A stretch of DNA of 64,000 bases, from positions 186,001 to 250,000 of the forward strand of contig NZ_ABCP01000002.1 of assembly GCF_000170835.1 (NCBI RefSeq), given 5' to 3'. Positions within the stretch are counted from its first letter, which is position 1. Every line of letters starts with the position of its first letter. A model generated the notes under the pieces. It worked only from the letters and a program-made list of their open reading frames with translations. It did not search any database and had not been told where the DNA came from. Origin of the DNA: Marinobacter algicola DG893. Its GTDB lineage: Bacteria > Pseudomonadota > Gammaproteobacteria > Pseudomonadales > Oleiphilaceae. A program made the translations under genes and the position numbers. This document shows, piece after piece, positions 53,485 to 62,650 of the stretch.

Positions 53485-53582
53485 TTTCAACTCCACCTTA
53501 AAGCAGCCATGGTAATGGGTTTGACGGGGCTGTAGAAGACCGATTGCCGGGCTTTTTTCACGACTGAGTATCGGCCGGTGGA

Positions 53583-55190
53583 TCAGGCTGCCTTAAACCG
53601 CGAAATCAGCTCGCGCATGGTGATGGATTCCTGCCGCAGGTATTCACTGATCTGGCGGGTGTTATCAACACTGGTGATCAGGGAACCCGAACTGTCATCA
53701 AGCGCCCTGGACCGTCGCCCAACGCGATCAATTTCATCCCTCTGAACGGCAACCGCATCCCCAATTTCAGCGCTGCGATGCTCCAACTCCGTGAATTGGT
53801 TCGCAAGACGCTCGAGGTGGTCTTTCAGCGCATCAAGGTTGCGACGATTCATACCACCAGCCTCCCGCATCTCATCCAGAAGGCCCTCAACACCGGAAAC
53901 CCCGGTTGCCAGGTCGGTCACCCACTGGCGAATTTCCCTGGTTGAATCGGATGTACGCCGCGACAGGGTGCGAACTTCGTCCGCCACCACCGCAAATCCC
54001 CGACCGTGTTCGCCGGCACGGGCCGCTTCAATCGCTGCGTTCAGGGCAAGCAAGTTGGTCTGCTCTGCAATATCAGCAATGACGCCGATCACGCTCTCAA
54101 TCTTGCCGGAGGATTCGCTCAATGCCTGTATGGAACGGGACACCCGTCCAATCACCTCGACGGTGTGTTCAGCGGCCTGCTCACTGTTTCTGAGCCCTTC
54201 CTGAACGACCGCATTGGCCGCCACGGCGTCTCGAACGGTCGTGGCCGAGTTTTCGGTGGCTAAATCAATGGCCGACGCCTGGTTGGCAATCGCCGCCATG
54301 GACTGGCTGACATCATGAATCTGCCGGCGGGTGGTATCGGTGGAGGACTGAACGCCTTCGGCCTGGGTGTCCAGTGAAGCGGACCGGTCATTGATGCTAT
54401 GGGCAGCCGTTCTTACTTCTCCGATAAAGAGTTCAAAACGGCTGACCAACCCCACCAACGCGCGCGTCACACCAGCGACCTCATCATTTCCGGTTATAAT
54501 CGGACGCCGGGAGAGATCCGAGGTTTCGTCCATTTCCCGGAGCCCCGATTCCAGCAACTGCAGGCGGCCAATCACCGAACGCCGGAGCCAGAGAGTCATC
54601 AAGACCACAGACATCAGGAAAACAGCCGACCCCGCCAACAGCCAGATTTTCTGAGCATCCAGAAAGGCCAGCAGGTCCTGGCTCCGAACTTCAATGATGT
54701 TGCGGCTGGCTTCTTTACGGTTGTTGATCGCCGCCAACATGGGGCCTAGAGCCGGAAACAGGTCGAAATCGACCACTTGCCCTACTCGATAGTAGCTCCG
54801 GCCCTCAATACCCGGCCTCATGGATTCAATGAGCGCCAATACATTCTCGAACAACGCCCGATTTTCCGTCGCCCACTCGCTCAGCCCGGCATTGTCCTCG
54901 ATAACGCGCCAGTGCTCCGGCAACGCCTCTGTCAGAACCTGAAACTCCATATCAATCTCATCCCAGAGCATGAGTTGAGCTTTGATCTTATAGGCAAGGT
55001 CCTGCAGCCGGCGATGGTCCTGTTCAAGGTCTTCCAGCAGCCAGGATTCCGAGAGATCTTCACGGACCAATGCCTCGGAAGCTGACTCCGCACGGGTCAT
55101 AATGCTCCATGACAGCGCCGCCAATGCGGCCAAGGCAAACACTGAAAGAAAGGAAAAGAACAGAATACGGCTGCGGACAGTTCTGAGCAT
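53583..55190 (-). CDS. Methyl-accepting chemotaxis protein
   Basis: A 535-residue chemoreceptor. TM1 covers about residues 7-27, a 150-residue periplasmic four-helix-type sensor follows, and TM2 is at about 175-195. Then come a HAMP domain and the signalling hairpin with the tip IGVIADIAEQTNLLALNAAI followed by EAARAGEHGRGFAVVADEVR. Upstream TTG is open, but the ATG at 55190 has GTGGAG at a 6-nt distance. The ligand is unknown. There is no C-terminal pentapeptide for CheR tethering. Confidence 0.92.
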   Translation of the reverse strand: MLRTVRSRILFFSFLSVFALAALAALSWSIMTRAESASEALVREDLSESWLLEDLEQDHRRLQDLAYKIKAQLMLWDEIDMEFQVLTEALPEHWRVIEDNAGLSEWATENRALFENVLALIESMRPGIEGRSYYRVGQVVDFDLFPALGPMLAAINNRKEASRNIIEVRSQDLLAFLDAQKIWLLAGSAVFLMSVVLMTLWLRRSVIGRLQLLESGLREMDETSDLSRRPIITGNDEVAGVTRALVGLVSRFELFIGEVRTAAHSINDRSASLDTQAEGVQSSTDTTRRQIHDVSQSMAAIANQASAIDLATENSATTVRDAVAANAVVQEGLRNSEQAAEHTVEVIGRVSRSIQALSESSGKIESVIGVIADIAEQTNLLALNAAIEAARAGEHGRGFAVVADEVRTLSRRTSDSTREIRQWVTDLATGVSGVEGLLDEMREAGGMNRRNLDALKDHLERLANQFTELEHRSAEIGDAVAVQRDEIDRVGRRSRALDDSSGSLITSVDNTRQISEYLRQESITMRELISRFKAA

Positions 55191-55398
55191 GGTATCTCCA
55201 CTGGGGGTATCGTCCAATGGAGCTTATGCCTGTTTTATGACACTTTTATGTCTTTAAAGGCGCCATTTTTCAGTCGAAGCCACTGTAGACAATCATCGGA
55301 TGTTCCTTGCGCGGGAAATCCCCTACGTTCATTCTTTTACCCATTGCGTTCAGCACGATATTCTTTGGACTGGCACTGATTCCGAACAGGCGTAAACG

Positions 55399-55998
55399 AT
55401 GGTCGACAATAAGCCCTTCTCACAGGCCTGCGAAAACAACAGGCAACCCATACTGGAATGCATCAAAACGGTGTTTACCGAACCGGCCACCATATTGGAA
55501 ATTGGCACGGGAACGGGGCAACATGCCGTTTATTTCGCGGCAGAGCTGCCCCACCTGACGTGGCAACCCAGTGATCGGCCTGGAGGCGCTGAACATTCCC
55601 TGGGCTGGATCAAGGAGGCCGACCTTGCCAATATCCGCCCTCCTCTTGAACTGGACGTTTCCCTGGGAAGCTGGCCGGTAGACACCATCGACGGCGCCTA
55701 TTCCGCTAATACGGCTCATATCATGTCATGGGAAGAGGTAGAGGCAATGTTCGCGGGGCTGGCTAAACGCCTCATTGCGGGCGGCCTGTTCTGCCTCTAT
55801 GGTCCGTTTAACTATGAGGGGCAGTTTACCAGCGACAGTAATCGCCAGTTCGATCATCACCTTCGGAGTCAGGCCCCGCATATGGGCATCCGTAACATGG
55901 ATGACATGCTGGAACTGGCAGGGCGAGTTCGGTTCGGGCTTGAACGCGATGTCGAAATGCCTGCCAATAATCGACTGCTGGTTTGGCGCAAACTGTAA
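55399..55998 (+). CDS. DUF938 SAM-dependent methyltransferase
   Basis: A 199-residue class I methyltransferase of the DUF938 family. Motif I is TILEIGTGTGQHAVYFAAEL, followed by WQPSDRPG and the NTAHIMSWEEVEAMFAGLAK segment. LYGPFNYEGQFTSDSNRQFD is characteristic of this family. The natural substrate is unknown. The gene is followed after 31 nt by the acylphosphatase gene, so they may form one transcript. Confidence 0.85.
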   Translation: MVDNKPFSQACENNRQPILECIKTVFTEPATILEIGTGTGQHAVYFAAELPHLTWQPSDRPGGAEHSLGWIKEADLANIRPPLELDVSLGSWPVDTIDGAYSANTAHIMSWEEVEAMFAGLAKRLIAGGLFCLYGPFNYEGQFTSDSNRQFDHHLRSQAPHMGIRNMDDMLELAGRVRFGLERDVEMPANNRLLVWRKL

Positions 55999-56029
55999 AA
56001 AGCCACTCGATGTCAGGAGGGATCACGCA

Positions 56030-56305
56030 ATGAGCCACCAAAGACTCACAATGCTGATCAGCGGCAAGGTCCAGGGCGTTTGCTATCGCGCCTCCGCGGC
56101 CGACATGGCCAACAGCCTGGGTGTTACCGGCTACGCCAGAAACCTGCCGGATGGCCGCGTGGAAATTGTTGCTGAGGGCTCACCGGCGTCACTGGTTTCA
56201 CTCAGACAGTGGTGTCGAGACGGCCCTCCCTCGGCCATCGTCGACAAAATCAACGCCACCGAAGGCTCTGCAACCGGTGAGTTCAACAACTTTGGAGTTC
56301 GGTAA
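56030..56305 (+). CDS. acyP: Acylphosphatase
   Basis: A 91-residue acylphosphatase hydrolysing carboxyl-phosphate bonds. The signature is SGKVQGVCYRASAADMANSL (V-Q-G-V-x-[FY]-R with the catalytic Arg) and GYARNLPDGRVEIVAEG with the catalytic Asn. A longer frame from 55775 lies inside the DUF938 gene, so the ATG at 56030, preceded by AGGAGG, is the start. Confidence 0.95.
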   Translation: MSHQRLTMLISGKVQGVCYRASAADMANSLGVTGYARNLPDGRVEIVAEGSPASLVSLRQWCRDGPPSAIVDKINATEGSATGEFNNFGVR

Positions 56306-56316
56306 TCACCGGCTGG

Positions 56317-57264
56317 ATGACACTACTCGGAACATTTCTTCATACCCTCGAGACCACACTGCCGGTATTCGCCATGGTGTTTATCGGCCTTGGCCTCAGG
56401 CGGCTGGGCTGGATAGACACCAGCTTCATCAACACAGCGTCTGCGCTGGTCTTCCGCGCTACACTGCCCACCCTGGTATTCCTGAGTATTGTGCGGGCAG
56501 ATCTGGATACCACCCTCAACCCTGCACTGCTTGGATTCTTCGTAGCCGCCACTCTCGCCAGCTTTCTGTTCTGCTGGCTTTGGGCCATGCGTGCCGCACC
56601 ACCGGCTGACCGGGGTGTGTATGTCCAGGGCGCTTTCAGGGGGAATTGCGGCATCGTGGGCCTTGCACTGGCAGCCAGCCTCTACGGCGATTTCGGCCTG
56701 TCAGCCGGCGGGCTCTTGCTGGGCGTCGTCATCATTTCCTACAACGCACTCTCTGTGGTTGTTCTTACGGCCTACCAGCCGGGTCAGGCGGCCAGTTGGG
56801 GACGCATCCTCGGGGACATCGGGCGTAACCCGCTCATTCTGGCCGTCGTCATCGCCGTTCCCTTTGCCTGGTCCGGGTGGCAGCTGCCGAACTGGCTGAT
56901 GACCAGCGGGGACTATTTCGCCTCACTTACCTTGCCCCTGGCGCTGATGTGCATTGGCGGAACGCTGTCCTTGAGTGCTATGCGCACAGATCGCAAGCTC
57001 GCGATCAGTGCCAGCGTGATGAAGATGGTGACGCTACCGGTATTGTGTACATTCGCTGCCTGGCTGGCCGGGTTTGAAGGGCGGGAACTCGGGCTTATGT
57101 TCCTGTTCTTCGCCAGCCCGACAGCAGCCGCCAGCTTTGTCATGGTCAAGGCGCTGGGTGGCAACGACCGCCTGGCGGCCAATATCGTGGCGCTGACCAC
57201 ATTGATGGCCAGTGTGACGGTTACGGCCGGGGTGTTTGTGTTGCGGACTGCTGGGGTGGCTTGA
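56317..57264 (+). CDS. AEC-family (auxin efflux carrier-type) transporter
   Basis: A 315-residue membrane protein with about ten hydrophobic segments. Typical AEC features are the N-terminal LPVFAMVFIGLGLRRLG, the RATLPTLVFLSIV helix and the C-terminal SPTAAASFVMVKALGGN loop. AEC proteins export or import organic acids or amino acids. It follows the acylphosphatase by 11 bp and is followed by a strong terminator hairpin at 57273-57310. Confidence 0.85.
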   Translation: MTLLGTFLHTLETTLPVFAMVFIGLGLRRLGWIDTSFINTASALVFRATLPTLVFLSIVRADLDTTLNPALLGFFVAATLASFLFCWLWAMRAAPPADRGVYVQGAFRGNCGIVGLALAASLYGDFGLSAGGLLLGVVIISYNALSVVVLTAYQPGQAASWGRILGDIGRNPLILAVVIAVPFAWSGWQLPNWLMTSGDYFASLTLPLALMCIGGTLSLSAMRTDRKLAISASVMKMVTLPVLCTFAAWLAGFEGRELGLMFLFFASPTAAASFVMVKALGGNDRLAANIVALTTLMASVTVTAGVFVLRTAGVA

Positions 57265-57272
57265 GCGACATG

Positions 57273-57310
57273 CAATACAAAACCCCAGCTGTTGCTGGGG
57301 TTTTGTATTG
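57273..57310. terminator. 17-bp perfect terminator hairpin after the AEC gene
   Basis: Left arm 57273-57289 (CAATACAAAACCCCAGC) and right arm 57294-57310 are exact complements around a TGTT loop. The 3' arm carries a TTTT after GGGG, and the structure can end transcription from both strands. Its core and right arm are part of a 49-bp repeat found again at 57452-57500. Confidence 0.85.
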
Positions 57311-57327
57311 GCGGAGAGGGAGGGATT
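57279..57327. repeat. 49-bp direct repeat, copy 1 (terminator plus tRNA-Ser 3' end)
   Basis: The 49 bases are identical to 57452-57500. The first half is the CCCCAGC-TGTT-GCTGGGG hairpin; the last 19-20 bases (from TGGCGGAGA) equal the 3' end of tRNA-Ser. The copies are separated by 124 bp of GC-rich sequence without a gene. Confidence 0.9.
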
Positions 57328-57449
57328 ATTCGGGCCTGCGGCCCTCACCCCTTCGGGGTCGTCGTCGCATGGCTCCGACGTTCCTCAGCCAGCTGCGCTG
57401 GCTTCGGTCGAACCCGCGAGGGTTCTGCTTACCTTCCCATTCGGCCAAT

Positions 57450-57477
57450 AAAAAACCCCAGCTGTTGCTGGGGTTTT
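57450..57477 (-). terminator. Rho-independent terminator of tRNA-Ser
   Basis: On the minus strand, AAAACCCCAGC pairs with GCTGGGGTTTT around an AACA loop and ends in six T. It begins just 5 nt after the CCA end of tRNA-Ser, which is transcribed leftwards into it. Confidence 0.85.
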
Positions 57478-57500
57478 GTATTGGCGGAGAGGGAGGGATT
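57452..57500. repeat. 49-bp direct repeat, copy 2 (terminator plus tRNA-Ser 3' end)
   Basis: The same 49 bases as 57279-57327, here in their native place: the right part is the 3' end of the intact tRNA-Ser gene and the left part is its terminator. Confidence 0.9.
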
Positions 57501-57572
57501 CGAACCCTCGATACGCTATTAACGTATACACACTTTCCAGGCGTGCGCCTTCAGCCACTCGGCCACCTCTCC
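57482..57572 (-). tRNA. tRNA-Ser (GGA)
   Basis: A 91-nt class II tRNA on the minus strand: acceptor GGAGAGG pairs with CCTCTCC, the anticodon loop CTGGAAA gives GGA, a long variable arm follows, the T-loop is TTCGAAT and GCCA is encoded. Its terminator is at 57450-57477. Confidence 0.97.
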
Positions 57573-57776
57573 AATACTCTTTAAATAATCCGTTCCAAAT
57601 CAGCAATGTCGTCGCTCATTTGAGGGCGCAAACTCTAATGGTTTTGTTCCAGTTTGGCAACTCCAATTTTCAAATCCGTTTCCGACCAACTCCGGCAACC
57701 ACAGAAACCCAATGGCCGTCTGTGCGATACTGGCAAAGATACCCAATACCCTAAACACCGTCCGGGGGCGACCGTT

Positions 57777-58308
57777 ATGATGATGAAAGCCGACGAATCC
57801 ACGCTGGTCCTGATTGATCTCCAGAAAAAACTCATGCCAGTCATCAGTCACGGAGATTTGATGCTCGCTGAAAGCGTGAGGCTCGCACAAATTGCCAAAC
57901 TGCTCTATGTCCCTGTGATTGCCACGGAGCAGATCCCGGAAAAACTTGGACACAATGACGAACAAATCAGTGATCTCGCTGATCGGACATTAACCAAGAC
58001 CCACTTTGATGCCTGCGGTGGGGGGGCTGATGGAGGCCATTCCCGACAACCGGAAGCAGGTGGTTATCGGTGGTTGCGAAACGCATGTATGCCTGTTGCA
58101 AACCGTCCTGTCCCTCCTCGCTGCGGGTTTTCGTGTCTGGGTGGTGGAAAATGCAACCAGTTCCCGCCACGACAACGACCGGGATGCCGCCCTGGAACGA
58201 ATGCAACAAGCTGGGGCTGTTATCGTAACGCTGGAGATGGTGGCGTTTGAATGGATGCGGGATAGCAAGCACCCACGTTTCCGGGAAGTTCAGAAACTCA
58301 TCAAATGA
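57777..58308 (+). pseudogene. Isochorismatase-family hydrolase gene, frameshifted at a G7 run
   Basis: The first part reads ADESTLVLIDLQKKLMPVIS with the catalytic Asp, up to LTKTHFDACGGG. Seven G at 58020-58026 then shift the frame. With six G the protein would continue GLMEAIPDNRKQVVIGGCET and HVCLLQTVLSLLAAGF, with the nucleophilic Cys, to the stop at 58308. Joined length is about 177 residues, normal for YcaC-like isochorismatase hydrolases. Either a slippage mutation, reversible phase variation or a sequencing error explains it. Confidence 0.8.
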
Positions 58309-58401
58309 CGAAGCGAATATCACCATTTTTGTTGCTGGAATCACGTAAGCTTCCAGCGACAAACGCCAGGAAACCGGACAAGAATCGGAACGTCTAAAAT
58401 A

Positions 58402-58417
58402 TTTACGTTTACGTAAA
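58402..58417. promoter_or_regulatory. Inverted repeat TTTACGT-N2-ACGTAAA
   Basis: Two exact 7-bp arms (58402-58408 and 58411-58417) flank a TT spacer in an AT-rich stretch about 500 bp before the amino-acid dehydrogenase gene. The shape resembles operators of MerR-type regulators of branched-chain amino-acid breakdown such as LiuR. This match is from memory of the motif and unproven. Confidence 0.5.
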
Positions 58418-58916
58418 GTAGATCTATCTAGCTGTTACCGCTGGAATTTTCAAAATCGCCAAAAAATGCATGAATTTCAACCATTGACGACGATGTAAAA
58501 GCTATCTAGTCTTCTCCCGTCGCACCCCAAAAGGGCATCGACACATGAAATCATGCCAACCGGCCTATCTGCCGGGGCACAACAACAATATGACCACGGA
58601 AGCCGTGATCCGGCCTGGTGGAAGAGGATTTCAGCATGTCACTGGTAAAACAGTCCCTGAGCACGGGCCCATGTGCCCGCAGCCTGCAAGACCCTACAGC
58701 TCCTTCCCTGTCTCTGACGTTTTTTGCATCTCTATCACTCCGATCGGATCTTTCACGACGATCCACGCGCGTGCAATCACTGAATCCGACCGGCAGTTAA
58801 TCGCGTCCACCCCCGACAGCGATTGAGTTTCGGCAGCGCCCGCAATTTACCGCCGGCCTCCGTAACCAGGGCGGCCCCCTGTGCAAGAACCACCCGGAGC
58901 AAAAGGAATCCAAACA
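58418..58916 (+). other. Long leader region before the amino-acid dehydrogenase gene, with stems and a 54-codon ORF
   Basis: There is no known gene here. A promoter-like TTGACG (58484-58489) with a weak -10 (TAGTCT) is followed by three small hairpins: CCGGC/GCCGG (58560-58575), CACGG/CCGTG (58595-58607) and CGGGC/GCCCG (58664-58679). A 54-codon frame at 58636-58800 has GAGGA at 7 nt and encodes a Ser/Leu/Arg-rich peptide (9 Leu, 14 Ser). It could be a leader peptide or a chance frame. No known riboswitch is recognised. Confidence 0.4.
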
Positions 58917-59978
58917 ATGACTGTATTTACGCATCCTGAATTCGATCACCACGAACATCTGACGTTTTGCTGCGATCCAGAGACCGGTCTGCGCGCCATT
59001 ATCGCCGTACACAATACTTCCCGTGGCCCCGCGCTGGGTGGATGCCGCATGTATCCGTATGCCAGCGACGAAGAGGCACTGACCGACGTTCTCCGCCTGT
59101 CACGGGGAATGACTTACAAGTCGGCACTGGCGAACCTTGATCTCGGCGGCGGCAAATCCGTCATCATCGGCGATCCACGCAAGCACAAAACCGAAGCCCT
59201 GCTCGAATCCATGGGTCGTTTCCTGGAACAGCTCAGCGGACTTTACATCGCTGCCGAGGACTCGGGCACCAGCGTGGCCGACCTTCGGGTCATGGGCCGC
59301 AAAACGTCCAATGTGGCCGGTATCAGTGAACGCCCGGGTTTTGATGGCAGACCCAGCAACGGTGACCCCTCACCCGCCACGGCCTGGGGCACCTTCGTGG
59401 GCATTAATGCTGCCGTTAAGCACAAGCTCGGCCGCAGCGACCTGGAGGGTTTGAATGTGGCGGTACAGGGCATTGGCAACGTAGGTTACCGCCTGGCCAG
59501 ACACCTGAAAGAAGCCGGCGCGAAGCTTTGGGTCTACGACGTGCACCAGGATCAGATGGATCGTGCAGTGGCAGAGTTGGGCGCCACTCCGGCTACCGCT
59601 GACGAAATCCTTTACCTGCCGGTAGATGTGGTTGCGCCCTGTGCCATGGGCGCTGTCCTGAATGACCACTCCATTCGTAAGCTACAGGCCACCATCGTGG
59701 CCGGCGCCGCAAACAACCAGTTAGCCACCGCGGCTCATGACCAGGCACTGTTCGAACGCGGGGTGCTCTATGCCCCGGACTTTGTAATCAACGCTGGTGG
59801 CATTATCGACGTGTGTTATGAGCGCAAGGGCCCCGACCCCCAAGCCGTTCGCAAACACGTCGATTCCATAGCCAATACCCTGGAGGAAATCTTCCAGCGC
59901 TCGGATCGCGATGGCCTGCCCACCGGGCAGATCGCTGATCAACTCGCAGAGGAGCGATTCCGGCATAAATCCCGTTGA
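58917..59978 (+). CDS. Leu/Val/Phe-type (Glu/Leu/Phe/Val family) amino-acid dehydrogenase
   Basis: A 353-residue NAD-dependent amino-acid dehydrogenase. The N-domain has the glycine-rich [19 protein letters not shown] and the catalytic Lys in [19 protein letters not shown]. The NAD domain has [21 protein letters not shown]. The family deaminates branched-chain or aromatic amino acids to 2-oxo acids. The ATG at 58917 has AAAAGGA upstream. The NSS transporter gene follows after 61 bp, which would supply the amino acid. Substrate is not fixed by the sequence. Confidence 0.88.
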   Translation: MTVFTHPEFDHHEHLTFCCDPETGLRAIIAVHNTSRGPALGGCRMYPYASDEEALTDVLRLSRGMTYKSALANLDLGGGKSVIIGDPRKHKTEALLESMGRFLEQLSGLYIAAEDSGTSVADLRVMGRKTSNVAGISERPGFDGRPSNGDPSPATAWGTFVGINAAVKHKLGRSDLEGLNVAVQGIGNVGYRLARHLKEAGAKLWVYDVHQDQMDRAVAELGATPATADEILYLPVDVVAPCAMGAVLNDHSIRKLQATIVAGAANNQLATAAHDQALFERGVLYAPDFVINAGGIIDVCYERKGPDPQAVRKHVDSIANTLEEIFQRSDRDGLPTGQIADQLAEERFRHKSR

Positions 59979-60039
59979 TGGTGGCCTAACCGCCATCGCT
60001 AACTCCCCCGAAAACAAAAACAGTAAGCAGGAGAATACA

Positions 60040-61446
60040 ATGAGTAATGCTTCTTCATCCGCTGAAGGCGGTGCCATGGGCCAGGCAACAGCCAAGCGTG
60101 GGCTGTGGTCCTCGCGCCTGGCATTCATACTTGCCGCAACAGGCTCAGCGGTGGGTCTGGGTAATATCTGGAAATTCCCCTACATCACTGGTGAAAACGG
60201 CGGTGGTGCCTTTGTTCTGGTTTACCTGCTGTGCATTGCGGCGGTGGGCCTGCCCATTATGATGGCTGAGGTATTGGTCGGTCGCCGTGGCGGTCACAGC
60301 CCCGTCAACAGCATGCGGGCCATAGCCAGCCAGGAAGGCCTGAAGCCAGCCTGGCGTTGGGTGGCGGCCGTCGGGGTTCTGGCGGGGTTCCTGATCCTGT
60401 CGTTCTATTCTGTCATCGGCGGATGGGCGATTTCATATGTGGGCACCGCCGCTACGGGCCAGTTGGCAGGCCAGTCGGCAGAGTCCATAGGCGCCATCTT
60501 CTCCGGCCTGTTGGGAGATCCGATGAAGCTGCTTCTGTGGCACACCCTGTTCATGGCGTTGGTGATGGTCGTGGTCGCACGGGGTGTACGCTCCGGGCTT
60601 GAGCGCGCTGTCAGTATTCTGATGCCAGCCCTGTTCGTGCTCCTGCTGATTGTCGTGGGCTATGCGATGACCACTGGCCACTTTGGCCAGGCCGTCGCCT
60701 TCCTGTTCCAGCCCGACTTCTCGAAGCTCACCACCTCAGGCGTTTTGGTTGCACTGGGCCACGCTTTCTTCACGCTCAGTCTCGGCATGGGCGTTATGAT
60801 GGCCTACGGCTCCTACCTGCCGAAAAATATCTCCATCGCCAAAACCTCCGTGACCGTCTCGATCATGGATACCGCCGTGGCCCTGCTGGCCGGGCTGGCG
60901 ATTTTCCCGATCGTATTCGCCAATGGCCTTGAGCCAGGCGCCGGCCCCGGCCTGATTTTCCAGACCCTGCCGCTGGCATTCGGACAAATGCCCATGGGCA
61001 GCCTCTTCGGCACGCTGTTCTTCGTGTTGCTGATCTTCGCCGCCTGGACATCCGGCATTTCGCTGCTGGAGCCCATTGTTGAATGGCTTGAGGAACAGAA
61101 GGGGATGAATCGTACGGTGAGCACCGTCGGAGCAGGCATCGTCTGCTGGTTGCTGGGCGTGGCCTCCGTGCTTTCACTAAACCTGTGGTCGGACGTGACA
61201 CCGCTGGGCATGTTTACGATGTTCGAAGGCAAAACCATCTTCGATCTTCTGGACTTCCTGACCGCAAATATCCTGCTGCCGCTGGGCGGACTTCTGGTCG
61301 CCGTGTTTGTCGGCTGGACAATGTCTCGGAAAGCGCTGGAAAGCGAACTGGACATGTCGCCGGGCACATTCTCGATCTGGTATCGCGTGCTGCGTTACTT
61401 CACACCCGTTGCTGTGGCCGTCGTGTTCGTCTACAACCTGGTATAA
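60040..61446 (+). CDS. Sodium-dependent neurotransmitter-type (NSS/LeuT-like) transporter
   Basis: A 468-residue NSS-family symporter with about eleven or twelve membrane helices. TM1 contains AATGSAVGLGNIWKFPYITG, the sodium and substrate site of LeuT-type proteins, and TM6 has the unwound-helix region FFTLSLGMGVMMAYGSYLP. A longer frame begins at 59911, but the ATG at 60040 has AGGAGAA and gives the correct N-terminus. It probably imports an amino acid for the adjacent dehydrogenase. The gene ends 4 bp before the convergent MFS gene. Confidence 0.9.
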   Translation: MSNASSSAEGGAMGQATAKRGLWSSRLAFILAATGSAVGLGNIWKFPYITGENGGGAFVLVYLLCIAAVGLPIMMAEVLVGRRGGHSPVNSMRAIASQEGLKPAWRWVAAVGVLAGFLILSFYSVIGGWAISYVGTAATGQLAGQSAESIGAIFSGLLGDPMKLLLWHTLFMALVMVVVARGVRSGLERAVSILMPALFVLLLIVVGYAMTTGHFGQAVAFLFQPDFSKLTTSGVLVALGHAFFTLSLGMGVMMAYGSYLPKNISIAKTSVTVSIMDTAVALLAGLAIFPIVFANGLEPGAGPGLIFQTLPLAFGQMPMGSLFGTLFFVLLIFAAWTSGISLLEPIVEWLEEQKGMNRTVSTVGAGIVCWLLGVASVLSLNLWSDVTPLGMFTMFEGKTIFDLLDFLTANILLPLGGLLVAVFVGWTMSRKALESELDMSPGTFSIWYRVLRYFTPVAVAVVFVYNLV

Positions 61447-61450
61447 ACAA

Positions 61451-62641
61451 TCAGGAGGGATGCCGGCCCCTGTTGTGGGGCCGGCTCATCAGCCAAACGG
61501 CCATCAAGACACCGTGTAACACCAGGAACGGCACGGCAATCAACAACAGTCCATTCCAGTCAAACGCCGCCAATACCGCACCAGCACTCAGTGCAGCAGT
61601 CGCCTGCGAGCCGAATACCATCAGGTCGTTGAGCCCCTGAACACGGAACCGCTCCTCATCGCGATATCCCTGCGGCAACAGCGTGGTTCCGCCGACAAAC
61701 AGGAAGTTCCAGCCAACACCCAACAGGATGAGTGCAAACAGATAATGATGAAAACTGATACCGCTGAACGCCAGGGCTACACACCCCAGATAGGCCAGCA
61801 ATCCCAGCCCCATCATCCTTGGAATACCCACCACACGAATGAACCAACCACTGATTAGCGACGGCAAATACATGGCCATGATGTGAATCTGAATAACCCA
61901 CTTGGCATCTTCAAGCGGGTGGTCGGCCACTTCCGTCATACTCAGCGGTGTTGCCGTCATGATAAAGCTCATGAGGGCATAACCGATGGCAGCGGAACTG
62001 ATCGCCGCCCAAATGACCGGTTGCCTCAGGATGTCGGCCATTGGACGACCACCCTCCCCCAAGGCTTCCCGTACTCGCTCGCCGCTGGCGCGGTACCCGA
62101 AAACCAGTACGACCATAGCCAGCACCTGCACGACACTCAGTGCAAGCCATCCCCCCATGAAAGGGTATTCGGCTTGACGTCCACCGCCCAAAAGCGCAAT
62201 TTCCGGCCCCAGCCACGCCGCTAAAAGGCCGCCGAGAAGCACCCTGGCTGCTGCGGAGCCAGCCATCTCGGGCTCGACTGACTCCATGGCCGCAAAGCGG
62301 TACTGGTGAACCACCGCCAGCCCGGTTCCACCCACAACTGCCGCAGCGCACAAGAACGGGAAACTCGCATTCCAGGCTGACAGCGCACCAAACAACCCGG
62401 ACACCATACCCGCCAGCGCGCCAAGCAACATAACCGGCTTTCGCCCAAGGCGCTCCATCAACCACGTGGCGGGTTTAATAGCCAGGACTGTTCCAACAAC
62501 CACAAGGCCCACGGGCAGGGTTGCCCACTCGGGTGATGGCGCCAGAAGACGTCCGTGAATGCTTCCGATAAAGACGATAAAAGGCGCTGTACACATGGCA
62601 AGCGCCTGGGCGGCGACCAGTATCCATACATTGATCGGCAT
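61451..62641 (-). CDS. MFS transporter
   Basis: A 396-residue major facilitator with about twelve membrane segments. The loop 2-3 motif reads PATWLMERLGRKPVMLLGAL (G-x-x-x-D/E-R-x-G-R-x-P/K). The substrate is unknown. An inverted repeat GCCGGCCCC/GGGGCCGGC (61462-61485) lies inside its last codons and could act as an end signal for the convergent NSS gene, but no T-run follows. Confidence 0.8.
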   Translation of the reverse strand: MPINVWILVAAQALAMCTAPFIVFIGSIHGRLLAPSPEWATLPVGLVVVGTVLAIKPATWLMERLGRKPVMLLGALAGMVSGLFGALSAWNASFPFLCAAAVVGGTGLAVVHQYRFAAMESVEPEMAGSAAARVLLGGLLAAWLGPEIALLGGGRQAEYPFMGGWLALSVVQVLAMVVLVFGYRASGERVREALGEGGRPMADILRQPVIWAAISSAAIGYALMSFIMTATPLSMTEVADHPLEDAKWVIQIHIMAMYLPSLISGWFIRVVGIPRMMGLGLLAYLGCVALAFSGISFHHYLFALILLGVGWNFLFVGGTTLLPQGYRDEERFRVQGLNDLMVFGSQATAALSAGAVLAAFDWNGLLLIAVPFLVLHGVLMAVWLMSRPHNRGRHPS

Positions 62642-62650
62642 TGGGTGAGC

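Noticed and set aside
57279..57500. Possible CRISPR-like repeats
   Set aside because: Only two copies, spaced 124 bp apart, containing a tRNA end and terminator. No further repeats or cas genes are present.
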